Assembly (NCBI GenBank): GCA_018697195.1 | Contig: CM031858.1 | Coordinates: 85,061,486 to 85,125,485 of the forward strand | Direction: 5' to 3' | From: Certhia americana | Taxonomy: Eukaryota; Chordata; Aves; Passeriformes; Certhiidae | Length of the DNA: 64,000 nucleotides | Part shown: piece by piece, positions 22,601-34,449 of the stretch | Position numbering within the stretch: position 1 is the stretch's first letter | Layout of the letters: every line of letters starts with the position of its first letter | Program-made: the position numbers and the translations under genes | The notes under the pieces: model-generated | Told to the model about the DNA's origin: nothing | Database searches by the model: none | Seen by the model: the letters and a program-made list of their open reading frames with translations, nothing else

Positions 22601-25600
22601 AATACAAATATTCCTATTACTCGTGTTAGCAGCATTCTGTGATAAAACTAGGAAGGGGTTAACTTCCCAAAGGATTTAATATGTCCCTTTTCAATTTTTT
22701 TTTGTCAAAATAACCATTATTAAGAATAAGAGAATTTAGTATTCAAACTGATTTTTTTCCCCATTCTTAGAATTTATATAAATTTGCATAGGGCTATTCA
22801 TTATCATTTTCATTTTGACTTTATAACCTATATGGCCAGGTTCATCAGCTGTTATGTCATTGTGAGAGTAAATCAATCACTTAAGCCAATTTTGCCTGTC
22901 ATACTAATTGTTGACAAAGATTAATTGCTTATATTGCAATAATATTGGCAAGTTCTGCCAGAAGTCAAATCTCTCTCATCCCTCCCAGATCCACCCTCAG
23001 TACAGCTTGTGGTCAGAGGTAATTAATTCTGTGTGCACTTTTATTCTAAAAATTTAGAAACGAGGAAACATTTTTCATATGCTTCTTGCATAGAAAAACA
23101 ACTGCAATCTGCTACAATATGTCAAAATGCTACAGCCAAGATGTTCTTCTCTCTCCTTTTTAAACCTGTGGAACAATCATAGAATATATTATACCTCAGA
23201 AAAAAATTACTGTAATGTACAATAACATCCCAGGAGGAATGAGTTTTCTATTCCCTCTGTTGGAATTGGGAAAACCCTGCTTGAAACAGCTTTATGTCTA
23301 CAAAACATCTATTTATCATTCCTTTTATGATGAAAAAAGAGCTCTCATAAATAATTCTGCTTGTGTTTTCTTGGAAGTAAAAGATTTACTTCTAAGCACC
23401 TGAATGTTTGTTAGAAGTTCATACATGTTCTCAGTTTCCCTGGTGGCTTCACTGGAGAGACTGAGGAAGATTAGGAACAGGTGCCTGCAAAGGAGATCTG
23501 TCATGAGGTACAGCATCAGAGAGAAATCCTCACTGGTAGGACCAACTTATCCAACTTCTTAATCATCTGAATCCTTGAGCTAGGTTTATTTAATAAAAAT
23601 TTCAGACAGAAATGTGGACTATTAATTGCTTGGTGCATAGGAGAAATGATTGCTGCTTAGGGGAAGCTACCTAAGGAAGAGCCCTTCTGCTTGGAAGTCA
23701 GCGGGGGTCTGCAGTAAATTAAGAGAGAGAAGACTGAGTGGAAGATCTTGAACTCTGCAGAACCTTCAGACTTTGTAGAGATCTCAGTTCCAATATAGGG
23801 AATTCTGCTGATGACTTCAGCAAAGTTCCCAGGATGCTTCAAGCTGATCCTAATTCTCTGTCAGCAATACTCACAGCTCACACAGTTGATGTCAGGTTGA
23901 ATAAAATGTAGGTAAAGGGGTGAAAGTCATTTGAAAGTTTCCTTTCTATATGAGAAATTTGTACTTTGTATTCAGAATTAGAACTTTTCTTTCTCTTTTT
24001 TTTTTTTTTTTTTCCCCTTTGGGAATTGAAAAGAAATTCTGACCTTTGAACAACTTCTGAGCAGCTATCTTGAGGACGATTTATGGTTTTGTTTTGCTTA
24101 AGATATAAAAAAGAACAAGGAATCAACTGCAGATTTAGAAAACTTGGTGATACAGAGAAATTGGGAGCCAGACTAGGAGAACTCAGCAAGACCATTAAAA
24201 CAGTAGATGATACCCACACTACTTGAACCTGTTGGAAACCATTAGAAGAGTGTGATTATGAATTAGATGCTGAGATGGACATTACAATAAAGTAGGGAAG
24301 TTTAACTTGTAGTTTAACTTTTCACTGTGTTTAGAGGATTCACAACCTATCAAGCCTGATGGTTATCTCCTTGTCTCCAGCAGAGAGACAGGTGGTATTT
24401 TTCAGATGTTGGAATAATTCCAAAATATGCCTATTGTGAGAGCTGCTGAACTCTGGTGGGAGAGAGTGTGAAACTTAATTAGTTATGAACAACTCTTCCC
24501 AATATTTATTTCTACAATTGAGTTCTGTGATGAGTTTTTTGCTCATAAAGTTGAGTGAAAGTGGGAACTCTTCCATATGGTTAACTTTGATATCTAAAAC
24601 TGATAGATGAAAGCATTTTTCATTTTTTTTCATATACTCAGAATTTTCAAAATGAGCTACCAGAATTTTGCACTTCACATTAGCTCTTACAAATCCTTCA
24701 TACTAAAACAGCCAAAAAAATTACAGAAAATCAAATTTAACTATAGAGGTACATTTTCCTAAAATAATTACAGTGACATTGATAAAAACCCTTTATATAT
24801 ATTACTTCAACCATATCTATTAGGAAATTTGCATTTAAGCATTTCTGAAAAATCAGACTGATTGTGATGTCACACTTTGTAAATAACTCCAGTATTAAAT
24901 GCTGCAACCTTGACCAAAAACATGGTGTGAATAAGAGCAGAACATACATATTGCAGTATGCCATATACATTTTATTTCAGATATTTTTTGTTCTAGTTTT
25001 AAAAGAAGATTTAATGGTTTTCTAAAGATGAAACTGCAAATGCTTTAATGTGGCAAGAAGTCAATGCCATATTTTAGTGAAAAGAATGTCACAAGTTCTA
25101 AGCTTATGTGTTTTTGTTGAAGGAGTTATTTCTTTTTCCCTTTAGGATATTAATGATAGTGAGCTAACATGAAAAACACAGTACACATTGTACTTTACTA
25201 CAGTCTTATATTAACTTCTGCTTTAGCAAGAAGGTATTTTTAAACTTCTGGGGTAGAGTCAAAAATACAATGCCTTTCTAGGATTTTAAATAATTGATAG
25301 AAAAATATATATCCCAAAATTATGTTGGAGTAGTGGTAGGAAACTTTAAATGTCTGAGGGTGAAATATCTAAGTCTTCAGTTGTTATAAAAAGAAGTGGC
25401 CTCCTGTTACAGGAAAGGTAGGAAAAAAAAAAAAAAAGCAGACATTGATTTCTATGACCTACATGGGAATACTTTTAAACTAATTTAATTTTTATTCTGC
25501 AATAAGATGGATCAGTACAGCATGTCTGTTTCTCTCCTGTGATTATAAAGTAGGTCTCTAATAGACTAGTTCAGACCTAAGCATGTAATTTTTTTTGTGA

Positions 25601-27026
25601 AAACAGATGTATCTTACATATCAATGTATACTAAAATTATTTCTCTGCAAATAACATGATTTTTAAATTATCAGATTTTTAACTCAGGGTTTTTTTTCTA
25701 TAAACAAGAAAATATATTCTCCTGAGACCTTTTACTTTCAGCTACTGCATAGATATCCATACAGCTTTTTTTTTTTTAATTTAGAGAACGCTTGAATACA
25801 TTTTTTTTCTCCCTCCTATACAGTTTTTCAAAGTAGATCATTAAAAACAAATTAAGCTTCAATAAAGTAAAATTAAAAATTACATCCAACTTTGTTAACA
25901 AAAGAGCCCATTTTGTTTTATATTATAAAATGCATATTAAAAAAGAAATTTCTGAACAAATAAGAATGAGAATGATTTAAATAGAATAAAAGAAATTATC
26001 TATGCATAATGAAATCCAGATTTTAAGTCTTAGATAGAGTTGTGTATGACATCATAACTCTTGTTTTTCTGACTTTATCAATTTAGAAAATATGGGGATA
26101 GTAAGGCAAGTATATGGATATTTATGATAAAGATATATGTTGAAATTTAATAAATGTGGAATTATTTTGTAATCCTCTACATAGTTGGTTAACTAAAAGC
26201 TAATTCCATATTTTTTGAAAGAAAAAGATACAAAAGTAAATAACTTTTAAATGGTATTTATTTTATCTTGGAAAAGAGTAAAGAATAACACTTGAGATAA
26301 ATCAGGACATGAAAATAAGCTTCAGGCATTCTTCACCAACTTGTCAATTGTTCATGAACCACACTATTCAAAGTTATTATTGCACAGCCATTTATAGGAC
26401 AGAAGCTGAGCTTTTCTAGAAGCATGAATTTCTGAAAGTGGCTCATTGAAAAGAAAGCATAAAAGCCTAAGAAAATACCTTGATAATATAAATTACTTTT
26501 CACTACCACAAATCTCCTTAAGAAACTTAGCAAAAAGGGGTTGCACAGACAGAAATATAAACAAATTGTTACCTGTGCTTCACAGAATATTTTTCTCATG
26601 TTTTATTAATTATAATATTTTGCAGTTCTATATTGCTTTAATTCTGAGGATTTGAAAGCCTTTTTTGCAATTAAGAATGATTTACTGAATACAAGAAAAT
26701 CATATTCTCTAAAAATGCCAGATCAGTCACATTATACTACAATATTTTCTAGCAGTGTTTTCTGAAGGCAGCAGTAGGTAAAGTACCACAAACAAATAGT
26801 AAATTAAGGATTTTATAATTTTTTGATTTTTGTTTTAATCTTCCAGGTTGACCTAATTGTGACCCTCCATTTTAAACGATGATATAAAAAGTTTCCTTTC
26901 AGACTGTGGGAGAGGGGAACTGGGGGTGTTAGAAAAACCTTTTGTGACAGCAGACTTAGAAAAGAACATCTTGTGCAAATGAAAATGTGATTGACCAACT
27001 GGCTGTAACAGGTCATGGGGGAAAAG

Positions 27027-27073
27027 AAAACCAAACCAAACCAAACCAAACCAAACCAAACCAGACCAAACCA
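27027..27073. repeat. (CCAAA)n pentanucleotide satellite
   Basis: About nine tandem CCAAA units with one variant (CCAGA). On the minus strand it reads TTTGG and yields a Phe-Gly-Leu-Val-Trp repeat peptide, which explains the two overlapping open frames there. Not coding. Confidence 0.97.
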
Positions 27074-27348
27074 GTTAAAAAATGGTAAATAATTTCTCTG
27101 ACTCATGAATCAATACAGCTTAGTTACCAGACATTAAAATGATTTCAGCTCCCCCACAGCAGAGAATATAGCAAAAGGGTTAATCTTATGCAGGAAGCTA
27201 GAAACAGCATTCACACAGTAATAAAATCCAGGAAGCTGGATTGGCATGGGCTTTGCAGTTAGTGATGGCTAAAGACTGGAGGGAACACTACTGGATCTTG
27301 GTGTCTAATGTTTCCACATTATTTTTGTGCATACATACACACAGAAAC

Positions 27349-27393
27349 ATATATATGTATGTATGTATGTGTGTATGTATGTATGCATGTATA
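27349..27393. repeat. (GTAT)n tetranucleotide microsatellite
   Basis: A short TA run leads into about ten GTAT units with occasional GTGT and GCAT variants. Confidence 0.93.
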
Positions 27394-28920
27394 AATTGAG
27401 TTAAAGTACTCGACTAACACATACTGGAATATTTCAGCATTTCCTGTACTTCACAATGCCATGGCACATTGTTCTGTAAAAAACTCTACATCTAATCATT
27501 TGGTAAACTTCTGTACATGAACAGCTCATGAGTTCAGCCAGCTGTGTAAAATAGTTAGGGATTTCATTACCATGGGATGGTATAAAGTATACTTCTGTAG
27601 GAAGTATTGGGCTTTTAAAATTATCTTTACAAATAATATTTGCTTCTATTTGTTATCATGAATTACTTTTGCTAATAGTAGTGATAAATAGACTTAGAGA
27701 TAATTCATTTTATTATTAATGGCTATTGAAGTTACTGCTACATATTTCTTCAATCCAAAGAGATAACTGGATTTCTCAGAAAAACCTCTGTAGAATAGCA
27801 CATTGAGTTTTATATTTCCATTGTGTATTTCAGGTCTATCAAAAAATTTGGCTTTGTATATTTGAATTCTGATTATAATTCATTGTACAATGATACTCTG
27901 AGCAATCTTCTGGAATTTGCAGCAAATCCCTTTTTTTTTTTTTGCTTCAATATGAAAGTTCTGTGTTATGTAATTCCCATTTTCATTGTCAGTTTCTATT
28001 AGTTCTGGATTTTTGTTGTTGGGTTTTTTTGTGATTTTGTTGTTGTTTTTTTAATCTCTAACACCTGTTAGTATTTTGTAAAAAAAGCCATGTAGTAGCC
28101 TTGTAAAAATAATTATTCACTTAGGCTTAGGGGATATTATATTTTTCTTCATGTATGTTTGTGTGAGTTCATGTTTGTGTAAATGCATGTATGAACATTC
28201 CAAGACTGCCCAACTCCAAACAAAATTTAGATATCTCATGACTTATTTAGCTACTCTAAATATATTTCCTACTTAGTCTATTTATTATCAAGTGATCTGG
28301 TAGAGGTTTAAGTTTCCCTGACATGTTCTGTGATGAATTTTATTGAGTAATCTTTTGAGAAGTTCTGATACCTCTAATGCTGCCATCAGTATCTGAAATT
28401 GGATGTGGAAAAACCCCAGGGGTTTGAGCAGTGTCTTTTCCTCTGCCATTTATCTCAGGTGTGGTTGTGATATAATCAGCAGAATGCCAAGATTTCTTTT
28501 TTGTATCTTGTTTCCTCTGGAAAGATGTAGCAAACTGACCAAAATAAATTGAACATGTACATCCCAGTCTATGGGATGGGCTGATGCCAATGCCCTGACA
28601 ACAGTAACAATGGCAAATAATGAACTAGAAACGCATTGATGAGTGGAAGAAGTAAGGCTGAGAAGCTCTAATTCACAACCTTAAACAGGGCATGGAGTGA
28701 AGTACTGACACCATGTACAAGGAGGGGAAAAAAAGTGGGGAAAAGTAATCTTTTCTTAATTACTCATTTGAGTGTTAAATGAAGTAATGCATCTTCTACC
28801 TTACAAACTACCAATAACAAAGTAGATGTTATAAATGACATAATAATGCCTGTAAAGTGGAGGTAAAATGATGGTCTTCACTTCCTTGACATTATTAAGG
28901 CAGGGTTTGTTATCACTCTA

Positions 28921-29070
28921 CAAAGCATAATTGAGGCTGGGAGGGACCTCTGAAAGTCTTATGGTTTAACCTTCTTCTCAGGGCTGGTCTAACTTCAAAT
29001 TTAAATTGCATTGTTCACAACCTCATGCAAGTCAAGGTCAGAATGTTTGCAAAGTTGAAGACCCAAATTA
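28921..29070 (-). mobile_element. CR1 LINE 3' end fragment
   Basis: In antisense it reads 'ttgaggctgggagggacctc', 'tgaaagtcttatggtttaac' and 'cttcttctcagggctggtct', the layout of the conserved 3' end of avian CR1 (GGAGGGACCTCTGGAGATCA, then a CCAACC-like part, then CAGGGC). Highly diverged, so an old insertion. Non-coding 3' UTR only. Confidence 0.75.
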
Positions 29071-30207
29071 TGCATATCTATGTTTAACCCTTCTCCATAA
29101 TGAAACATCTTAATTCAACTAGTTGAAAACTCTGTACTAAAAGGCTAAATTGGAAAAGATTAGATTAAGTCAAGCAGATCAAATGAGAAGATGTTGTATT
29201 TAGTGTTTTTTGCCAAACCCTAATTCTGTCACTCTGAATGTAAAGAAACAGCTTTCAGTTACCTGGTCAGATGTTGTCTTACAGCTCCTACTTTTCACTC
29301 ACCTCCTAAGCTCATTCAATGTGTAAGATGGGTACACAAATAGAAAAAGAATTTCACATAAGCCCATTATGTCTGATATTTTCTCACTATCAAGGGAAAT
29401 ATAATTTCCTTCCCCAGAAGTTCTTCTGTCCAAGCTAATTTATTTAATTAGAAGAGTTCTACTTAATAACCAATAGTCAAATACAGAAGCCTTTATTTGG
29501 TGCTCATTCTACAAAATAAAAAAGGTGAGGTCTTTTTAATAAATTTAAAAGGAACTTGTTTCTTTCCTTCTTATTTCTACCACTCATATTCCAGTTATAG
29601 TAATAGCTACACACATAAAAATATGTATATATTGTATATGTGTATGCAAGAAAGACTACAAACATCAGAATTATTTTACAAAAATAAATTGAAATAGTAA
29701 ATATATACATATAAAAATATATTAGCAGAAGAAGCAGACATCAGGAGAATCAATGAACACATTGTGTTCAATCATCCTTGCATAAAGAAAATTGCTTTAT
29801 TTGTGCCATGTAGAAAAGGTCCACTCTTATTTGATGGAATGCTTATCAATTAATCAAAGTTCAGAGTAATCCTGAAGGTAAAGAAGAACAGTGTTTGTCT
29901 CTCTTTGCTCCTCCTTTTGACTCAGAAACATGCTAGAGCTCTTTTAAGCCAGAGCATTCCTTTCAAGAATAGTAGCCCTAGATTTTGTCATCATAAGCAG
30001 TTTAGGTTTTTTTTTTTTTTTTTTTCTTCTTGTAACCTCTTTCCATTGTTGACCAATATGGTTTGCTGGTATTTTTACTTGCCTGGCTTTGGACCTCTTA
30101 GATACTTATTCTTTACTCAGGTGTATTTTTTTTCCAGCTGCCCCCTTCTGATTCGCTGCATTAGTGTTTCTTCAGTGCTAATGATGCCATTATTATTACT
30201 GGCTGTG
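29071..30207. other. AT-rich DNA, no gene seen
   Basis: No exon supported. A T17 tract lies at about 30008-30024. Frames of 66-101 codons are unremarkable. Confidence 0.45.
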
Positions 30208-30367
30208 TGAACCTATATCATTGTGGCACAACTTAAGTTTTTCTTCGTTCTTTGAAAATAAAAATTTTTCAAACCCTTCNNNNNNNNNNNNTGAACCTAT
30301 ATCATTGTGGCAGCAACTGAAAATTTTTTCTTCTTTCTTGAAAATAAGAAATTAATTTCAAACCTTC
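30208..30367. repeat. Near-duplicate flanks around an assembly gap
   Basis: The 72 bases before the gap (30208-30279) and the 76 bases after it (30292-30367) both start 'tgaacctatatcattgtggc' and end in '...caaac(c)cttc', with small indels and substitutions between, mostly in homopolymers. This looks like the same locus represented twice, not a true tandem repeat. Confidence 0.9.
30280..30291. other. Assembly gap (12 N)
   Basis: Twelve undetermined bases. The duplicated flanks suggest the true sequence has no gap here but an unresolved overlap. Confidence 0.99.
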
Positions 30368-32892
30368 ACCTACCTAGCTGGCAGTTACAGTAACAACAAC
30401 CTCTAACTGTAATTTCTGTAATCTGTGGTATGTTTAATGGTTATAGAATAAAATCAAACAAAACCAAGCATCCATGTGTTCAGACAAAAACATTGGTTTT
30501 GAGCACACATGTAATGCAAATAAGTAATAGATCCATCTGGGTGTCAAACATGTCAATTAAATGCATTAAGACCTATAAGACCCACTGTCAAAATCTAATT
30601 GAAAGATTGTCATCCTTGCAAGTACCAGAAAGATATATAACATACAGCTTGTATATACTAATTAATCTGCTGTGCTCCAAACTGTTATTTTCACAATGGT
30701 TTGAGTTATTAGAAAGTCTCCTCAATTATAAGCAAAGAAGTGAAATTAAATCATCTAACTTTTTTCCTTTTCTGCTCACAAATTATACATACTGGAGTAT
30801 CTTACCTTTTTTTATATCTTCTTACTGACCACATGCTATCATTGCCCATTAGGTTTTGCACAAATTTTTATTTCTCAGTGGCACCCTTTACTTCTGTTCA
30901 ACAGGACCATAGGAATTATTTGTGGCTCACTCTTTAACCTGTGGAATATACATATAGATACTAATAGTCTCCAAGGGAAGGCATATTCATTTTGCAGAGG
31001 AAAAGGCCTGGAGGAACTTCTGGGGCTTGTCTCATGGGCAGCACGATCAGGAAATCTTCAAATGGTGCAAGGTGTCAATTTGCCATGTGGGTTAGCGTGT
31101 TCTTACACTACTCCTCCCCCCAGTATGTTCACTGTAGGCTGCTTTCCATGTCCCATGGTGCAAGGGATGTTATACTTCTGGGCTAACCCTGCATCCCCAC
31201 TGCATCATGATCATATGAATATGGGCTCACCAAATACGTGGAATTTTAGCACATGGCCTCCTTCTTTTTGCACAAGTAGGACACATTGTTTTCCTTAGGA
31301 TCCTCAGATTTTAAGAACTGTATTTCCATATGACTGTCAGAGATCAAAAAGTACTCAGGGCTTTTCTGGGTTAGGAAGAAAAAAGTGCTGTACCATACCT
31401 TCAGTGAATACTACTTTTAGAGTTATCTAACTTTGCAAGCAAGAAAATAATTCTGCATACCTGGTAGCCCTAAGGAATATCATTCACTCTCTGCACCACA
31501 CACTATTAAATATATGTAATCTGTGAGTGTTCATTCTGATATATCCATGTCCCACAAATATGAAACGTTTGTGTTGCATTATCTTTACCACTCACCAGAG
31601 TCATTAATTGAATGTGATTCTGGAGTGCTGTTTATGCAAAAGAAAGTTATCTACCCTGGTTTAGGTACCAGGTGGTAATCTATAGGTTTTAGGTGCATAG
31701 TCTGACAAGTGGCTGTACTGCTACACTTGGAGTCTTAGTCTTTCATGGGCTGATCATTTAAGTAATTCAGATTAATTAGAAAATGGTAACACCAAAATCC
31801 TACAAAACAGATATGTCAAATGCTTCAGTTATTAGTATTTCCATCAACATTTCTGCTTGCCACCCATCCCAGAAGTTTCTTACCATCCATCCCAGAACTG
31901 TCATTTCTGACAGCAGAGGCAGCTCTTTGCCTGAAGTTGAATAACATATTGTAACCCCCTGAAGGTCTACAGCCACAAAAGAGAGGCTTTCTTTAAAAGA
32001 ATATTTTAAGTGTTTAATGCCTTAAAATTCTTTGATATCTATACTTGTGAATATTGCCTGTGCTGCTCCATGATTTTATGTTTCAAGAACAAACCAATTT
32101 TCTGATTTTTTTGTTATCTAAACATGGAGGTCCTGAATGCATCAAAATCATTTTATGTTGCCAGTATATATTGTCAAAACTATTTATATTTCTTAATCAT
32201 GGAAGCATGTTTATATTTAACAGGGGGTTACCTGCTAGGGGCTAAACAACTTCCTTATTGAACTACAAAAACAAGCTGCAAAGACTGTTTAAAGAAATGG
32301 TATTGATTTCATCATAACTATTTAAATTTAAAGATTCTTCAAGAATGAAGACTAAAGTTGCTTGGATTCATTTAAAGCTGAATCTCATCTCTGTTAAATA
32401 CAGATGAAGCAGAGTAAACATATCTTACAGCTATTCAGTGATAACTATAGTCCAAGAAAATGAAACAGGTATGGTCAGAGATATTGTGTCAGAAGTTTAG
32501 ACTACACATTTGCAAATAAGGATCTTACAAAGTTATTGACCCAATGAAAGAATGTCAACAATTTAATTTCAGATGTAGCCAAGTATGAAAGAGATTTTCA
32601 TCCTGAAATTTCAGAAAAAGGACAGTATAAAAACACACTTAATATGTCAATGAGTCCTCTCTTTTTTACCCACATGGCAGTCACCACTATTCATGGTGTT
32701 CAGTTCTGCACATACACATCAATCAGGACAATGCTTTGAAAAACATCACCCAAGATTCTTCATTTAATTGATGGTTTTTGTTTGTGCAGAAATAACTCAT
32801 ATTTTCTTCCCCTAGACACCTCAGGTTTTACCTTGAACTGATAAAAAACAGATCATCACTAATTCTTAATTCTTAATTAATGAAGAAGAGTG
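30368..32892. other. AT-rich DNA with a GC-richer patch, no gene seen
   Basis: The longest open frame in the window (132 codons, 30430-30828) lies here but lacks a recognisable domain and does not begin at a convincing exon or start context. The patch 30990-31310 is GC-richer and unclassified. Confidence 0.45.
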
Positions 32893-32962
32893 GTCCTTAC
32901 GCATGGGAAGGGAGTTGGAAGTAGGTGATCTTTGAGATCCCTTCCAACTCTATGAAGTCAGG
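32893..32962 (+). mobile_element. CR1 LINE 3' end fragment
   Basis: Contains 'agttggaagtaggtgatctt' and 'gagatcccttccaactctat', which match the terminal sense sequence of avian CR1 (GGTTGGACTAGATGATCTC, then GGTCCCTTCCAACTCTATGA). Only about 70 bp remain. Confidence 0.85.
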
Positions 32963-33264
32963 AGGCACTTCCATTTTGGAAAAACCCACCATAATTTGTC
33001 AGCATTATGCTTCAAATAATATGGACTAAAACTGTTAAAAGTCAGTATTAATCATCATATATAACTTGTCTTTTTCTTCTTTTTAGTAATTTTTGAGTGC
33101 TTTAATTATATGATAGTTAAAAATTAAGAGGTATAATCTTAATTTAGATAAAAATTTATGGGTGAATAAAACCCAAAAAAGTGAGTGAATTGGAATTTTT
33201 TGCCATAGAAAGAAATCACAAAATTCTTACGGGACCTGCTTGAGAACCCTCTTTTTTCAACAAA

Positions 33265-34110
33265 TCTATAAGTAAGCTGGAGATCAACACAAAATGTGGT
33301 GACAAAGCTGTAGCCCAGTTGAAAGGAAGTGCCGAAGGACTTCATGAAACTGTAACAAAATGTGTGGTAAAATTCAATGTAAACATAAATAAAGTAATGC
33401 ACATAGAAAAATCATTTCTGACTTCCCATAAAATGATGGTTTCTTGCATTCACCACCACCTTGCAAGAAAGATGTTATCTCTGAAAACCCTGTTAACAGC
33501 ATGGGTTATGACTGATTGGCTAGCAAGTGCCATGAAAATGTCAGTTCACTGCTTGGTAGTTGTCAGAAAAGTGAAGGGAAGCCCAGAAAAAAAAAAAAAA
33601 AATAAAAAAAAAACCAGAAAGAACTAATATATCACTGGTGTAAATCCTTGGCTGGCTTGCATCTTGAATTGTTTCATTGCATACTGCCATGTTTCAAAAG
33701 GGGCATAGAGAGCTGGAGAGTTTCTCAACAGCACGGCCCGGGCGATCAAAGATATGCTGCATCTTCTTTTTGGAGAATGATTGTGCTGGGACACTGCATG
33801 TTGGACCAGTGACATCTGAGATGAGTTATGACAATGATCCATTGCCATAATCCATATAGGATTATATCTGGCATGGCGAGACTGGAGAGAGCTCAGCGTT
33901 CAACCTTGAGAACACCACATGAAGGCAGGAGAAACTATGTTCAAAACACAATTAGGTTCTTCACGCAAAGAGCAGCTGAGATGTAGAGCTGTTGACTGAA
34001 GTACATTATAGATGTCTAACAGTTGCATGGATTGAAGTGTAAATGGGCAGAAAATCCTATTTCTGGTTACAAAGTCTGTGAACAGAAAACAGCTGAAGGC
34101 AGGGAGGTTA
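33265..34110 (+). mobile_element. Old CR1-group LINE, reverse transcriptase C-terminus to 3' end
   Basis: Sense-orientation relic. The frame at 33319-33500 holds KFNVNINKVMHIEKS, the conserved block just after the catalytic box of CR1-group reverse transcriptases (usual form KFN.nKcKVMHIGK). Downstream, 'gaaaatgtcagttcactgc' (about 33534), 'gagactggagagagctcagc' (about 33879), 'aggttcttcacgcaaagagc' (about 33954) and 'atagatgtctaacagttgca' (about 34008) follow the order of the remaining ORF2 and 3' region of CR1. It resembles the older amniote CR1 types known from turtles more than the young bird ones. Interrupted by an A-rich tract at 33587-33612 and frameshifts. Dead copy. Confidence 0.7.
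33587..33612. repeat. A-rich tract within the old CR1 copy
   Basis: Sixteen As, a T, then nine or more As. It is likely a later expansion inside the relic, because similarity to CR1 resumes beyond it. Confidence 0.85.
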
Positions 34111-34405
34111 TTCATTTGCCATTTGTTATGCTTGCATCTGATTTTACCCTTGTTTGAATTAGGATACCTAGTTAGATGGCCTTAGGTCGTATCTGATATA
34201 GAATAATGTTTTAAGGCATGGCAAAAAGTGTGAGTCACATCTCTGAATTAGCTTGGAACTCACAGACTAGGACTCACATAATCTGAATTATGCTTTCTTT
34301 TTACTCTCTGAATAATGAAGCTCAAGCAAGTAATTTGTAATTTTTAAGATATATTTGCTCAGCCTCAGCAATTCAAATTATTGCTTTTATTTTAGAAAGC
34401 CATTC

Positions 34406-34449
<44 letters not shown>

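Larger units (their letters stand above)
20501..28920. other. Long AT-rich tract, no gene or recognised transposon
   Basis: Over 8 kb without a supported exon. It holds (GTTT)n at about 20709-20732, T24 at 22577-22600, T runs at 23996-24014, an A15 near 25423-25437, a (CCAAA)n repeat at 27027-27073, a TATG repeat at 27349-27393 and a T/GTT-rich stretch at 28010-28055. The complex, repeat-free part at 22690-22975 is the best candidate here for conserved non-coding DNA. Confidence 0.45.

Noticed and set aside
26813..27106. Frame with a repeated Phe-Gly-Leu-Val-Trp motif
   Set aside because: Translation of the (CCAAA)n repeat on the minus strand.
30430..30828. Longest plus-strand open frame (132 codons)
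   Set aside because: No domain, no good start context or splice sites, and Ser/Leu/Tyr-rich composition typical of translated AT-rich DNA.
31850..31915. Near-duplicate 'catcccagaa' phrases considered as a tandem repeat
   Set aside because: Only two short imperfect units; too little to call.
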